A stretch of DNA of 52,563 bases from DATBVX01 sp035263105 (GTDB lineage Bacteria > Pseudomonadota > Gammaproteobacteria > Steroidobacterales > Steroidobacteraceae). The notes beneath the pieces are model-generated. The model was not told the origin of the DNA. It saw only the letters and a program-made list of their open reading frames with translations, and did no database searches. Position 1 is the first letter of the stretch. Every line of letters begins with the position of its first letter. The position numbers and the translations under genes are program-made. The stretch lies in contig DATFRO010000124.1 in NCBI GenBank assembly GCA_035263105.1, positions 1 through 52,563 of the forward strand, read 5' to 3'. Of the stretch, positions 25,095 to 32,897 are shown piece by piece.

Positions 25095-27371
25095 ATGAGT
25101 ATCAAGCAACTGGCGCGCCGCATGGCGCTGACAATCGGGGTGCTGCTCGCGGGCGCAGCCGCAGCACAAGATGCGGCGAACATCGGCGAGGTGGTCGTCA
25201 CCGCGCAGAAGCGCACCGAGACGCTCGAGAAGATCCCGATGTCGGTCTCCGTCATCGGCGGCGAGACGCTCGAACGGGGACAGGCGGATAACTTCAAGGA
25301 TCTCGTGGCCCTGGTGCCGGGCCTGAGCATCAATACCAACACGGCCGGCGTCTCGCGCATCACGCTCCGCGGCATCAACACTGGTGGCGTGGCTTCCACT
25401 GTCGGCGTCTACGTCAACGACGTGCCGTTCGGCTCCAGCAGCGGCCTGGCGAACGGCGCGATTCTCTCCGGCGATTTCGACACCTTCGACATGCAGAGGA
25501 TCGAGGTGCTGCGCGGTCCGCAGGGAACGCTGTACGGCGCGAGCTCGCTCGGCGGCGTGATCAAGTACGTCGCCAACGAGCCATCGACGAAAGGTTTTGA
25601 GGGCCGCCTGCAGGCGACCACCGAGAGCGTCGAGAGCGGCGGCATGGGCTACGCGGCCACAGGTGTGGTGAATATTCCGGCTGGCGAGACTTTCGCGGTG
25701 CGTGTCAGCGGGTTCTACCGTTCCGACGACGGCTACATCGATTCGATCGGCAACAATCCGATTCCGACGCTGCAGGATCCGACGGTCAACATCGAGAGCT
25801 CGCGGGTCGAAAAGGACCTCAACGGCCTCGACAGCTACGGCGGGCGGGTCTCGGCGCTGTTCGAGCCCTCGGATCGCTTCTCGATCAACCTGACGGCCAT
25901 GGCCCAGGACATCAACAGTGACAACTCGGATCGATTCGAGGCCGACCCGGAATCACTCAAGGGCCTGTACGGCGGCCATGTGGTCACCCGCTACCACCCG
26001 GAGTGGACGGACATCGAGTACCGCGTCTACAGCGCGACCATCAACTGGAACATGGGACCCGTCACCCTGCAGTCGGTGACGAGCTACGGCGAGTTCGATG
26101 AAAACTTCCAGCGCGATGTGGCGATCGTTCCTGCTCTTGGACTGCCGACTGCACAGCTGGCAACCCTGGTATTCAGCACTCCGGGCACCACGGACAATCT
26201 GCTGTCCGGAATCCTGCACCAGGACACGAGTACCGATAAGTTCACGCAGGAGCTGCGCCTCCTGTCGCCCCAGGACGACGAGTTCGAGTGGCTGATCGGC
26301 GCCTACTACACGGACGAAGACTCCGCCATCAAGCCGCAGGAACTGTTCGCGGTTCTGCCCGGCACCGAAACTCATGCGTCCGGTGTACCGCAGCTGGCCG
26401 ATATCAGCCTCACGTCCAACTACAAGGAGTTTGCGGCATTCGCCAACGCAACCTGGCACATCAGCCCGAAGTTCGATCTGTCCTTCGGCGCACGCTGGAG
26501 CGACAACGACCAGGAAGCTTCCCAGGTCCTCGATGCGTTCGTGTTTCCGGCGCCCGTCGTCTTCGACAAGGCGAAGTCGTCCGAAAGCCCGTTCACCTGG
26601 TCGGTGTCGCCGCGCTACGAGATCAACGACACGACGTCAGTGTACGCGCGCGTCGCGACCGGCTTCCGTCCGGGCGGCCCGAACGTCCTGCCGCCCGGTG
26701 CGCCGGCCGGTACGCCGTCGTCCTATGCTTCGGACGAGCTCACAAACTATGAGCTCGGCCTCAAGGCCACCAATGCCGACGGCACGTTCGCTGTCGACGT
26801 CGCCGCTTTCTACCTCGACTGGAACGATATCCAGCTGTTTGCGGTCGTCAATGGCATCGGCATCAATGCGAACGGCGGTACGGCAAAGAGCCAGGGCGCC
26901 GAATTCACGGTGACCGCCGTCCCGGTTTCGGGCCTGACGTTTACGTTCAGCGGCGCGTATACCGATGCCAAGCTCACCGAGGACACCGATCCGGTCGTGG
27001 GTGGCCTCAACGGCGACCCGCTCCCCTTCGTGCCGAAGTGGGCCCTGACTCTCGGCGGCGACTACGAATGGCCGGTTGGCAGCGCAAAGGCTTACGTCGG
27101 CGGCCAGGCTGCATACGTTGGCAAGCGGTTTGCCGACTTTTCCAACCGCAACGCCGCTGGCGACATTCGCGAGGCCGACTCGTACACCGCGCTCGATCTG
27201 CGGACCGGGATCCTGTGGGACCGTTGGTCGATCGAGCTCTACGGCAAGAACGTGACGGACGAGGAAGGCATCACTGACATCGAGGCGCCCGGGAATTTCC
27301 CGCTTGGTGCCGTCGGGATCAGCACGATCCGTCCGCGAACGGTCGGCTTGTCGCTCGGCATACGGTTCTGA
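25095..27371 (+). CDS. TonB-dependent outer-membrane receptor
   Basis: A 758-residue receptor with a signal peptide ending in AAAQD (about residue 25). The TonB box region is IGEVVVTAQKRTETLEKIPMS. The plug domain (about 40-170) carries the segments LRGINTGGVASTVGVYVNDVP and RIEVLRGPQGTLYGASSLGG. The barrel ends in LSLGIRF with a C-terminal Phe. This is the FecA/BtuB-like group common in oligotrophic proteobacteria, where receptors take up many organic ligands besides iron chelates. Located between M19 and DUF1611 genes with short spacing (23 and 21 bases), it may import peptides or muropeptide fragments, which is inference from context. Confidence 0.93.
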   Translation: MSIKQLARRMALTIGVLLAGAAAAQDAANIGEVVVTAQKRTETLEKIPMSVSVIGGETLERGQADNFKDLVALVPGLSINTNTAGVSRITLRGINTGGVASTVGVYVNDVPFGSSSGLANGAILSGDFDTFDMQRIEVLRGPQGTLYGASSLGGVIKYVANEPSTKGFEGRLQATTESVESGGMGYAATGVVNIPAGETFAVRVSGFYRSDDGYIDSIGNNPIPTLQDPTVNIESSRVEKDLNGLDSYGGRVSALFEPSDRFSINLTAMAQDINSDNSDRFEADPESLKGLYGGHVVTRYHPEWTDIEYRVYSATINWNMGPVTLQSVTSYGEFDENFQRDVAIVPALGLPTAQLATLVFSTPGTTDNLLSGILHQDTSTDKFTQELRLLSPQDDEFEWLIGAYYTDEDSAIKPQELFAVLPGTETHASGVPQLADISLTSNYKEFAAFANATWHISPKFDLSFGARWSDNDQEASQVLDAFVFPAPVVFDKAKSSESPFTWSVSPRYEINDTTSVYARVATGFRPGGPNVLPPGAPAGTPSSYASDELTNYELGLKATNADGTFAVDVAAFYLDWNDIQLFAVVNGIGINANGGTAKSQGAEFTVTAVPVSGLTFTFSGAYTDAKLTEDTDPVVGGLNGDPLPFVPKWALTLGGDYEWPVGSAKAYVGGQAAYVGKRFADFSNRNAAGDIREADSYTALDLRTGILWDRWSIELYGKNVTDEEGITDIEAPGNFPLGAVGISTIRPRTVGLSLGIRF

Positions 27372-27392
27372 CCGCGCGGCACGGCTAGAGCA

Positions 27393-28463
27393 ATGTCGGC
27401 AGAGCAACACGTGCCCGCAAAGGGCGACGCGTCGGACTCACTCGTGGTCCGCCTTCCGTCGCCCTACCTGCTGTTCCTCGGTGATGTGACCGATCCGGGC
27501 TACGCCAAGACGGCGTTCGGTCTGCGCGACTGGGCGCGCGAGCGCTGCATCGGCGAAATGGTGTGCGGCGGATGCACGGTGACAACCGGGTTGCCGCGCA
27601 TTTCAGCCGCAGAAGCGCGTGCGCGCGGAGCCCGTTCGCTGGTCATCGGCGTCGCCAATACCGGCGGGCGCATCATGGAGAGCTGGATTGCGTCGCTCGT
27701 GAGCGCGCTCGAAGCGGGACTCGACATCGTGAGCGGCATGCATGTGCGTCTCGCCGACTCCGCAGCGTTGAAGAGTGCCGCAGAACGCCACCAGCGCCGT
27801 CTGATCGATATCCGCACGCCACCGCGGAACATCCCGATCGGCACCGGCCTCAAGCGCAGTGGCAAGCGCCTGCTCACGGTCGGCACGGATTGCGCGCTCG
27901 GCAAGAAGTACACGGCGCTGTCACTCGCGCGGGCGTTCAAAGCGCGCGGCGTGGACGCGGATTTTCGTGCCACTGGTCAGACCGGCATCATGATCGCGGG
28001 CTCGGGCATGCCGATGGATGCGGTGGTTGCCGACTTCGAGGCCGGCGCCGCCGAAATGCTCAGCCCGGCCGCCGCACCCGCGCACTGGGATGTCATCGAA
28101 GGGCAGGGCTCGCTGTTCCATCCGGGATATGCGGCCGTGTCGCTCGGCCTGCTGCACGGCAGTCAGCCGGACGTGATCGTCATCTGCCACGAACCGGGAC
28201 GCCAGTACATGCTCGGTCACGAGCAGTTCGCGCTGCCGTCGATCGAGGACACGATCGACATGAACCTGCGGCTCGGACGGCGGACCAACGCCGCGATTCG
28301 CTGTGCCGGCGTGAGCCTGAACACTTCGCACCTGCCGGAGGCCGAAGCGCGTCGCTTGCTCGCGTCGGAAGCCTCGCGGTTGCGATTGCCGGTCGCCGAT
28401 CCGGTGCGCGGCGGCGCGGAATTCGAGCGTCTGGTCGACGCTTGCCTGCGGGACAGCGCGTGA
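27393..28463 (+). CDS. dgcN: DUF1611 protein, probable D-glutamate N-acetyltransferase (DgcN-like)
   Basis: A 356-residue DUF1611 (PF07755) protein. The N-terminal Rossmann-like part has LFLGDVTDPGYAKTAFGL. A P-loop-like nucleotide motif GTDCALGKKYTA sits at residues 164-175, followed by GQTGIMIAGSGMPMDAVV, DFEAGAAEM and EGQGSLFHPGYA. Members of this family have been shown to acetylate D-glutamate (DgcN), the product then being racemised by the enolase-family DgcA. The presence of both families in one cluster supports that call, although many DUF1611 proteins remain uncharacterised. The ATG at 27393 lies 21 bases after the receptor gene. Confidence 0.82.
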   Translation: MSAEQHVPAKGDASDSLVVRLPSPYLLFLGDVTDPGYAKTAFGLRDWARERCIGEMVCGGCTVTTGLPRISAAEARARGARSLVIGVANTGGRIMESWIASLVSALEAGLDIVSGMHVRLADSAALKSAAERHQRRLIDIRTPPRNIPIGTGLKRSGKRLLTVGTDCALGKKYTALSLARAFKARGVDADFRATGQTGIMIAGSGMPMDAVVADFEAGAAEMLSPAAAPAHWDVIEGQGSLFHPGYAAVSLGLLHGSQPDVIVICHEPGRQYMLGHEQFALPSIEDTIDMNLRLGRRTNAAIRCAGVSLNTSHLPEAEARRLLASEASRLRLPVADPVRGGAEFERLVDACLRDSA

Positions 28464-28500
28464 TCGCGCGCCGGCGCGCGCTCGGCGCCCTCGCGAGCCC

Positions 28501-29661
28501 ATGGCCTGGCCTGGCCGCGACGCCGTGACGGTTCACCCTTCCTGGTTCCAGCGCTTCTTGCTCCCGGGTTTTGCTTTCAAGGCCGTGGTGATCGGCGGCG
28601 GTTACGCGACCGGGCGCGAGCTCGCTGAATTCTTCCTGCCGAGCGGTGCCTGGGGCGGCGTTTTCGCCATGCTGCTCGCGATGGTGGTATGGAGCGCGGT
28701 GTGTGTCGCCACGTTCCTCTTCGCGCGCGCGACGCTGAGCCGCGACTACCAGAGCTTCTTCCGCAACCTGCTCGGTCCCGGCTGGGTGGTTTTCGAGGCC
28801 TCGTATTTTCTGTTCGTCATCCTGATCCTCGCGGTCTTCGGTGCCGCGGCGGGTGCGATCGGGCAGGCGCTGTTCGGCTGGCCGAGATTGGCGGGCACCC
28901 TGTGCCTCATCGCCGGCATCGCCACCGTCACGATGTACGGCAACGTCTCGGTGGAACGGCTGTTCAAGTGGGTGTCGTTCTTTCTCTATGGCGTCTATGC
29001 CATCTTCGTGGTGCTGGCGCTCGGCGCCTTCGGCGATCGCGTGGCCGCGAACTTCGCCACGGGCGAATCCAATCCGGGGTGGGTGCTCGGCGGGCTGACC
29101 TACGCGGGATACAACATCGTTGGCGCGGTGGTGATCCTCCCGGTGCTGCGTCATCTCACCAGCAATCGCGACGCGGTGGTCGCCGGCACGCTCGCGGGCC
29201 CGCTGGCGATGATCCCGGCATTCCTCTTCTTCATCTGCATGATCGCCTGGTATCCGGAGGTCGGCCAGCAGGCGCTGCCCTCGGACTTCCTGCTCCAGCG
29301 CATGAACGTGCCGCTCTTTCACCTGGCGTTTCAGTTCATGATCTTCGCGGCGCTGCTGGAGAGCGGCACCGGCGCCGTGCATGCGATCAACGAGCGCATC
29401 GCGCATGCGTACCGAGCGAGATACCAGCGCGATCTGTCCGAGCGTGCGCGCCTCGCGTGCGCCGGCGTTCTGCTCCTGGTCGCGATCTTCCTCGCCGACC
29501 GCTTCGGCCTCGTCACGCTGATCGCGCGCGGATACCGTGCTCTCGCCTACATCATCCTGGGCGTGTACGTGTTGCCGCTCATGACGTATGGGGTGTGGCG
29601 GCTCGTCCGGCGCGACGCGACCGCCGCCAGTCCCGGCGATATTCCCGCCGACGTCGAATAG
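28501..29661 (+). CDS. Putative amino-acid permease, YkvI-like membrane protein
   Basis: A 386-residue protein with about ten hydrophobic segments. The first, FAFKAVVIGGGYATGRELAEFF, has the glycine-rich unwound pattern of APC/LeuT-fold transporters. Segments such as LTYAGYNIVGAVVILPVLR and FAALLESGTGAVHAINERI fit the YkvI family, whose substrates are not firmly known. As the last gene of the peptide/D-amino-acid cluster it could import D-glutamate or dipeptides across the inner membrane. ATG 28501 is used; a GTG at 28525 is possible, as neither has a clear ribosome site. Confidence 0.75.
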   Translation: MAWPGRDAVTVHPSWFQRFLLPGFAFKAVVIGGGYATGRELAEFFLPSGAWGGVFAMLLAMVVWSAVCVATFLFARATLSRDYQSFFRNLLGPGWVVFEASYFLFVILILAVFGAAAGAIGQALFGWPRLAGTLCLIAGIATVTMYGNVSVERLFKWVSFFLYGVYAIFVVLALGAFGDRVAANFATGESNPGWVLGGLTYAGYNIVGAVVILPVLRHLTSNRDAVVAGTLAGPLAMIPAFLFFICMIAWYPEVGQQALPSDFLLQRMNVPLFHLAFQFMIFAALLESGTGAVHAINERIAHAYRARYQRDLSERARLACAGVLLLVAIFLADRFGLVTLIARGYRALAYIILGVYVLPLMTYGVWRLVRRDATAASPGDIPADVE

Positions 29662-29739
29662 GCAGCCGCCGCCCGGGCGTCAGTCGACTGCGCTTGCGCG
29701 CCCTCGAGCGCGGAGCTGATGCATCGGACCCGTCGAAGC

Positions 29740-30450
29740 TCAGGCTGCCTGGCTGGCCGCCTGGCCCCCGGAAGACTGATCGCGCACGCCCTTGATCGCC
29801 AGCCAGAAGACGATCGGGAGCTCTCCAGCTTCGAGCACTCTGCACACGGAGGAAATCGCCGACGTGCTGTCCGGAGCCAGCAGCGTTGAAAGGCAGTCGA
29901 GCAAATAGCCAACCCCGGCCGCCCAGAGGAAAACGCCCAGGATCCGCGGGATGAACCCGGACCTGTAGATCAGGAGTCCAAACGGCAGGAGCCACAGGCC
30001 CCAGAACGCGGAGGCGACCACGAGCCCCTGGCCGCGAAGCCTCAGGAACGCATACGCCAGCGCTTCGAGTTGGTGCTGGTCGAGCGGCGCCAGGAAGTCG
30101 GCTCCGCTCAACAGGACGAGCGGAGCAGTCATGGCCACGGTGTTGACCAGCGACAGGGGCACGGACACGAGGGCCAGCACCATCATGAGCGTGGCATGGG
30201 CGCGGTTCACTTCCTTGAGCAGTTGATAGACAGCGAGCACCACGAAGACGAAGAGAATGTTTCCGGCGAGATCGACTGCAACCCAGGTTCGGTAAAGCAG
30301 GTCCGAGGTGAGGATGTTCCTGGCTGTGGCAGTGGCGTCTCCACGCACGATGAAGAACGAGGGGAGGTACATGAGGCCCAACAGGCCAATGACGACCAGC
30401 AGCAAATAGAGCGCGCCGGCTTTTCTAGCGTCTTGTTTGCGTGAGCTCAT
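29740..30450 (-). CDS. DUF4386 family membrane protein
   Basis: A 236-residue protein with about six transmembrane segments, starting MSSRKQDARKAGALYLLLVV. The pattern R-K-A-x-x-L-Y-L at the first helix, the RGDATATARNIL loop and the later LLPFGLLIYRSGFIPRILG helix match DUF4386. Function is unknown. The ATG at 30450 is chosen since upstream sequence is low-complexity and overlaps the EamA gene. Its base composition is slightly less GC-rich than its neighbours, which may hint at acquisition. Confidence 0.8.
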   Translation of the reverse strand: MSSRKQDARKAGALYLLLVVIGLLGLMYLPSFFIVRGDATATARNILTSDLLYRTWVAVDLAGNILFVFVVLAVYQLLKEVNRAHATLMMVLALVSVPLSLVNTVAMTAPLVLLSGADFLAPLDQHQLEALAYAFLRLRGQGLVVASAFWGLWLLPFGLLIYRSGFIPRILGVFLWAAGVGYLLDCLSTLLAPDSTSAISSVCRVLEAGELPIVFWLAIKGVRDQSSGGQAASQAA

Positions 30451-30553
30451 GTTCGAACCCCGATTGCGGAAGAACATGCCGCTCCAGTGAAGCGGTGGAG
30501 CTGCCCCTTGAGCATACGCCGCGCACCAGCGCTTGTGCCATGGAGGCGGGTGG

Positions 30554-31480
30554 CTAGGTCTCCTGTGAAGCGGCCGCGATCTGCGGTCGCGGACGCACGC
30601 CGCGTCCCACCACCACCACGGTGACGCCCACCACGATGATGCCGACCGCGATCCACTCATGCGGGGTCGCAGTCTCGCCGCCCAACCAGATCCCCAGCAG
30701 CATCCCGATCACCGGGTTGACGAAGCAGTAGCTCGACGCGAGCGTCGTGCTGGTGTTCGACAGCAGGATCATGTAGGCGGAGAACGCGAGGAGCGACCCG
30801 AACACGACGAGATAGACCCAGGCCGCCGCCGCCAGCGGTTGTGGCGGCCAGTGAAACGCTTCGTGCGTGAGCAGCGACAGGATGAAGAGGGCGGCGCCGC
30901 CGCAGATCATCTGGCTCGCAAAGCCGGAGGAAGCTGGCGCCAATCGAAATACGTTCTGGCTGAGGACGCTGCCGGTCGACCAGCCGATGCTGGCGATCAT
31001 CATGGCAATCAGGCCACCGGGGGAGGAGGAGAAACCGGCGCCGCTGATGAGCGCGAACACACCGGTCATCCCGATCGCGATGCCGAGCACTTCGAGACGC
31101 GACGGCCGGATGCCGAACGGCAGGCTGGCGATCGTGATCACAGCCGGCGTGATGGCGACGAACGCGACGACGAGTCCGGAGGCGACGGTCTGCTCGGCGT
31201 AGGCCGCGCCGCCCATGCTGCAACCGAGCATCAACGTGCCCACGATCATGGCGTTGCGCCACTGCACGAGGGTCGGCATCGGCTGCCCGCGCCACCAGGC
31301 CCAGGCCAGCAGGAGCGATCCCGCGAGCAGGAAGCGCGTGCCCATCTGGAAGAACGGCGGGAAGCTCACGAGCGCGAACTTGATGCCGAGATACGTCGAT
31401 CCCCAGATGAACCAGGTTGCGGCGAGACAGGCGACGATCAGTGGTGAGAGCGCGCCCGCGCGAGTCTTGATGGCGTCCAT
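30554..31480 (-). CDS. EamA/DMT-family transporter
   Basis: A 308-residue protein with ten hydrophobic segments in two EamA repeats. The opening CLAATWFIWGSTYLGIKFAL is characteristic, as is SYCFVNPVIGMLLGIWLGGE in the second repeat, resembling YedA-type exporters. It probably exports a small metabolite or amino acid. Its start codon shares one base with the stop of the beta-propeller gene (TGATG), so both are in one operon. Confidence 0.92.
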   Translation of the reverse strand: MDAIKTRAGALSPLIVACLAATWFIWGSTYLGIKFALVSFPPFFQMGTRFLLAGSLLLAWAWWRGQPMPTLVQWRNAMIVGTLMLGCSMGGAAYAEQTVASGLVVAFVAITPAVITIASLPFGIRPSRLEVLGIAIGMTGVFALISGAGFSSSPGGLIAMMIASIGWSTGSVLSQNVFRLAPASSGFASQMICGGAALFILSLLTHEAFHWPPQPLAAAAWVYLVVFGSLLAFSAYMILLSNTSTTLASSYCFVNPVIGMLLGIWLGGETATPHEWIAVGIIVVGVTVVVVGRGVRPRPQIAAASQET

Positions 31481-32499
31481 CAGCGAACCGGCTGCAGGAT
31501 CCAGATGGCCGGGGGCTGCTCCTTCGAAGCACGCACCGCGACGAACAACCGGTCCAGTTGGGGAACGAAGAGGCCAGTGCGTGATCCGGGACCCGTCACC
31601 ACGCGCCGGCCGATTCGCGTGAATACATCGCTGGCCGCATCGAGCACATCCACGTAGCCCTCGCCGCAGGTGACGTAGAGACGCTGCCGTCGCGCATCGA
31701 CGAACACATCATCGGCGTCGCGGCAGACATCGATCCCGTTCAACTGTCGACCGCCATGCATGTCGAACACCTGCAGCCGCGGCGGATCGCGTAAGACGGA
31801 GATCACGCGGGCGCGCGGCGCATCGAGCGCGAGCGGAAAGTTGCCGCGCAGAGTGCCCGTCGGCCAGGCGGCGATCTGCCGCTGCGACGCGCGCGAGAGC
31901 ACCGCGATGTGCCGGGCCTGCGGAACGTTGACGTAGATGAGATCTCCGCCGGGGTCGAGTTGAAAGCTCTCGGGATGGCCGTCGAGTGCGAGCTCCGAGA
32001 GCTTGCGGCGCGTCGCGGAATCCAGCACCGCCAGCGCGCCGCCGCCGAATCCCACGTACACGCGGTGCGTGGCCTCATCGACGCGCACGTTGTCGGCATC
32101 CGCGCCGAGCTCGATCCGGCCGAGTGCGCTGAAGTCCTCGCCGCGAAACAGCCGCACCGAGCCATCGCCGCCGTTGGCGACGTAGACCGTATCGCTCGCC
32201 GGCTCGTAGCCGATGCCCTGCGGCTCATCGAACCCGCTCACCGTGCGCAACACGCGCCGGTTGCCCACATCAACGATGGCCACGCTGTCGCTGCCGAGCT
32301 CGGCGACGTAAAGGCGCTGGCGAGAAGGGTCAAACGCCAGGTGATCGATGCGCCCATTGGCGTCCGGCAAGGTGATGCGTGCATCCACGGACAGCGCGCC
32401 GGCTTCGCTGGCGGCGCCTGCTGGTGGCGTGGCGGACGGCGCTGCGGCGGCAATGCCATGCATGAGGGCCGCGAGTGTGATACTTGAAATCACCTGCAT
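31480..32499 (-). CDS. Exported YncE-like beta-propeller protein
   Basis: A 339-residue protein with a signal peptide (MQVISSITLAALMHGIAAAAP). The rest is repeated blades of about 40-45 residues with the pattern seen in YVTN/YncE propellers, such as RLYVAELGSDSVAIVDVGN, TVYVANGGDGSVRLFRG and RVYVGFGGGALAVLDSA. Such proteins serve as binding scaffolds in the periplasm; ligand unknown. ATG 32499 is chosen for the signal peptide. It is divergent from the DUF3147 gene with only 25 bases between starts. Confidence 0.85.
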   Translation of the reverse strand: MQVISSITLAALMHGIAAAAPSATPPAGAASEAGALSVDARITLPDANGRIDHLAFDPSRQRLYVAELGSDSVAIVDVGNRRVLRTVSGFDEPQGIGYEPASDTVYVANGGDGSVRLFRGEDFSALGRIELGADADNVRVDEATHRVYVGFGGGALAVLDSATRRKLSELALDGHPESFQLDPGGDLIYVNVPQARHIAVLSRASQRQIAAWPTGTLRGNFPLALDAPRARVISVLRDPPRLQVFDMHGGRQLNGIDVCRDADDVFVDARRQRLYVTCGEGYVDVLDAASDVFTRIGRRVVTGPGSRTGLFVPQLDRLFVAVRASKEQPPAIWILQPVR

Positions 32500-32524
32500 G
32501 AGTCGAGGTTCGCCGGAGGCTCTC

Positions 32525-32866
32525 ATGTACCTGCTGCTCAAGTTCGTCCTGTCCGCCGCCATTGTCGTCGCCGTTTCCGAGATTGCCAGGCGCAGCACAT
32601 TCATCGGCGCGCTCGTGGCGTCGCTCCCACTGACATCGGTGCTCGCGATGATCTGGCTCTACCACGAAGGCGGTGATGCATCCCGCGTCGCCGGCCTGTC
32701 GCGGGAAGTCTTCTGGCTGGTGCTGCCTTCGCTCCTGCTCTTCGTCACGCTGCCCTGGTTCATCCGGCGAGGGTTGTCATTCTATCCGGCTTTGGGTCTC
32801 GCGATCGGCTGCACCACACTCGGCTATGGTGTCATGTCGGTTCTGCTCAGGCGACTGGGCGCGTGA
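32525..32866 (+). CDS. DUF3147 family membrane protein
   Basis: A 113-residue protein with four hydrophobic helices: residues 1-17, 27-45, 62-80 and 88-108 approximately. The loop EIARRSTFIGALVASLPLTS is the mark of DUF3147. Function unknown. The ATG at 32525 follows GGAGG-like sequence (CGGAGG at 32514). The gene stands alone between two minus-strand units. Confidence 0.85.
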   Translation: MYLLLKFVLSAAIVVAVSEIARRSTFIGALVASLPLTSVLAMIWLYHEGGDASRVAGLSREVFWLVLPSLLLFVTLPWFIRRGLSFYPALGLAIGCTTLGYGVMSVLLRRLGA

Positions 32867-32897
32867 CGCGAGCGGATCGGCGTGCTTTGCCGCCCGT

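Noticed and set aside
29660..29750. Inverted AGGCAGCC / GGCTGCCT near the end of the permease gene
   Set aside because: Only 8 bp with 75 bases between arms and the second arm inside the DUF4386 coding region; too weak to call a terminator.
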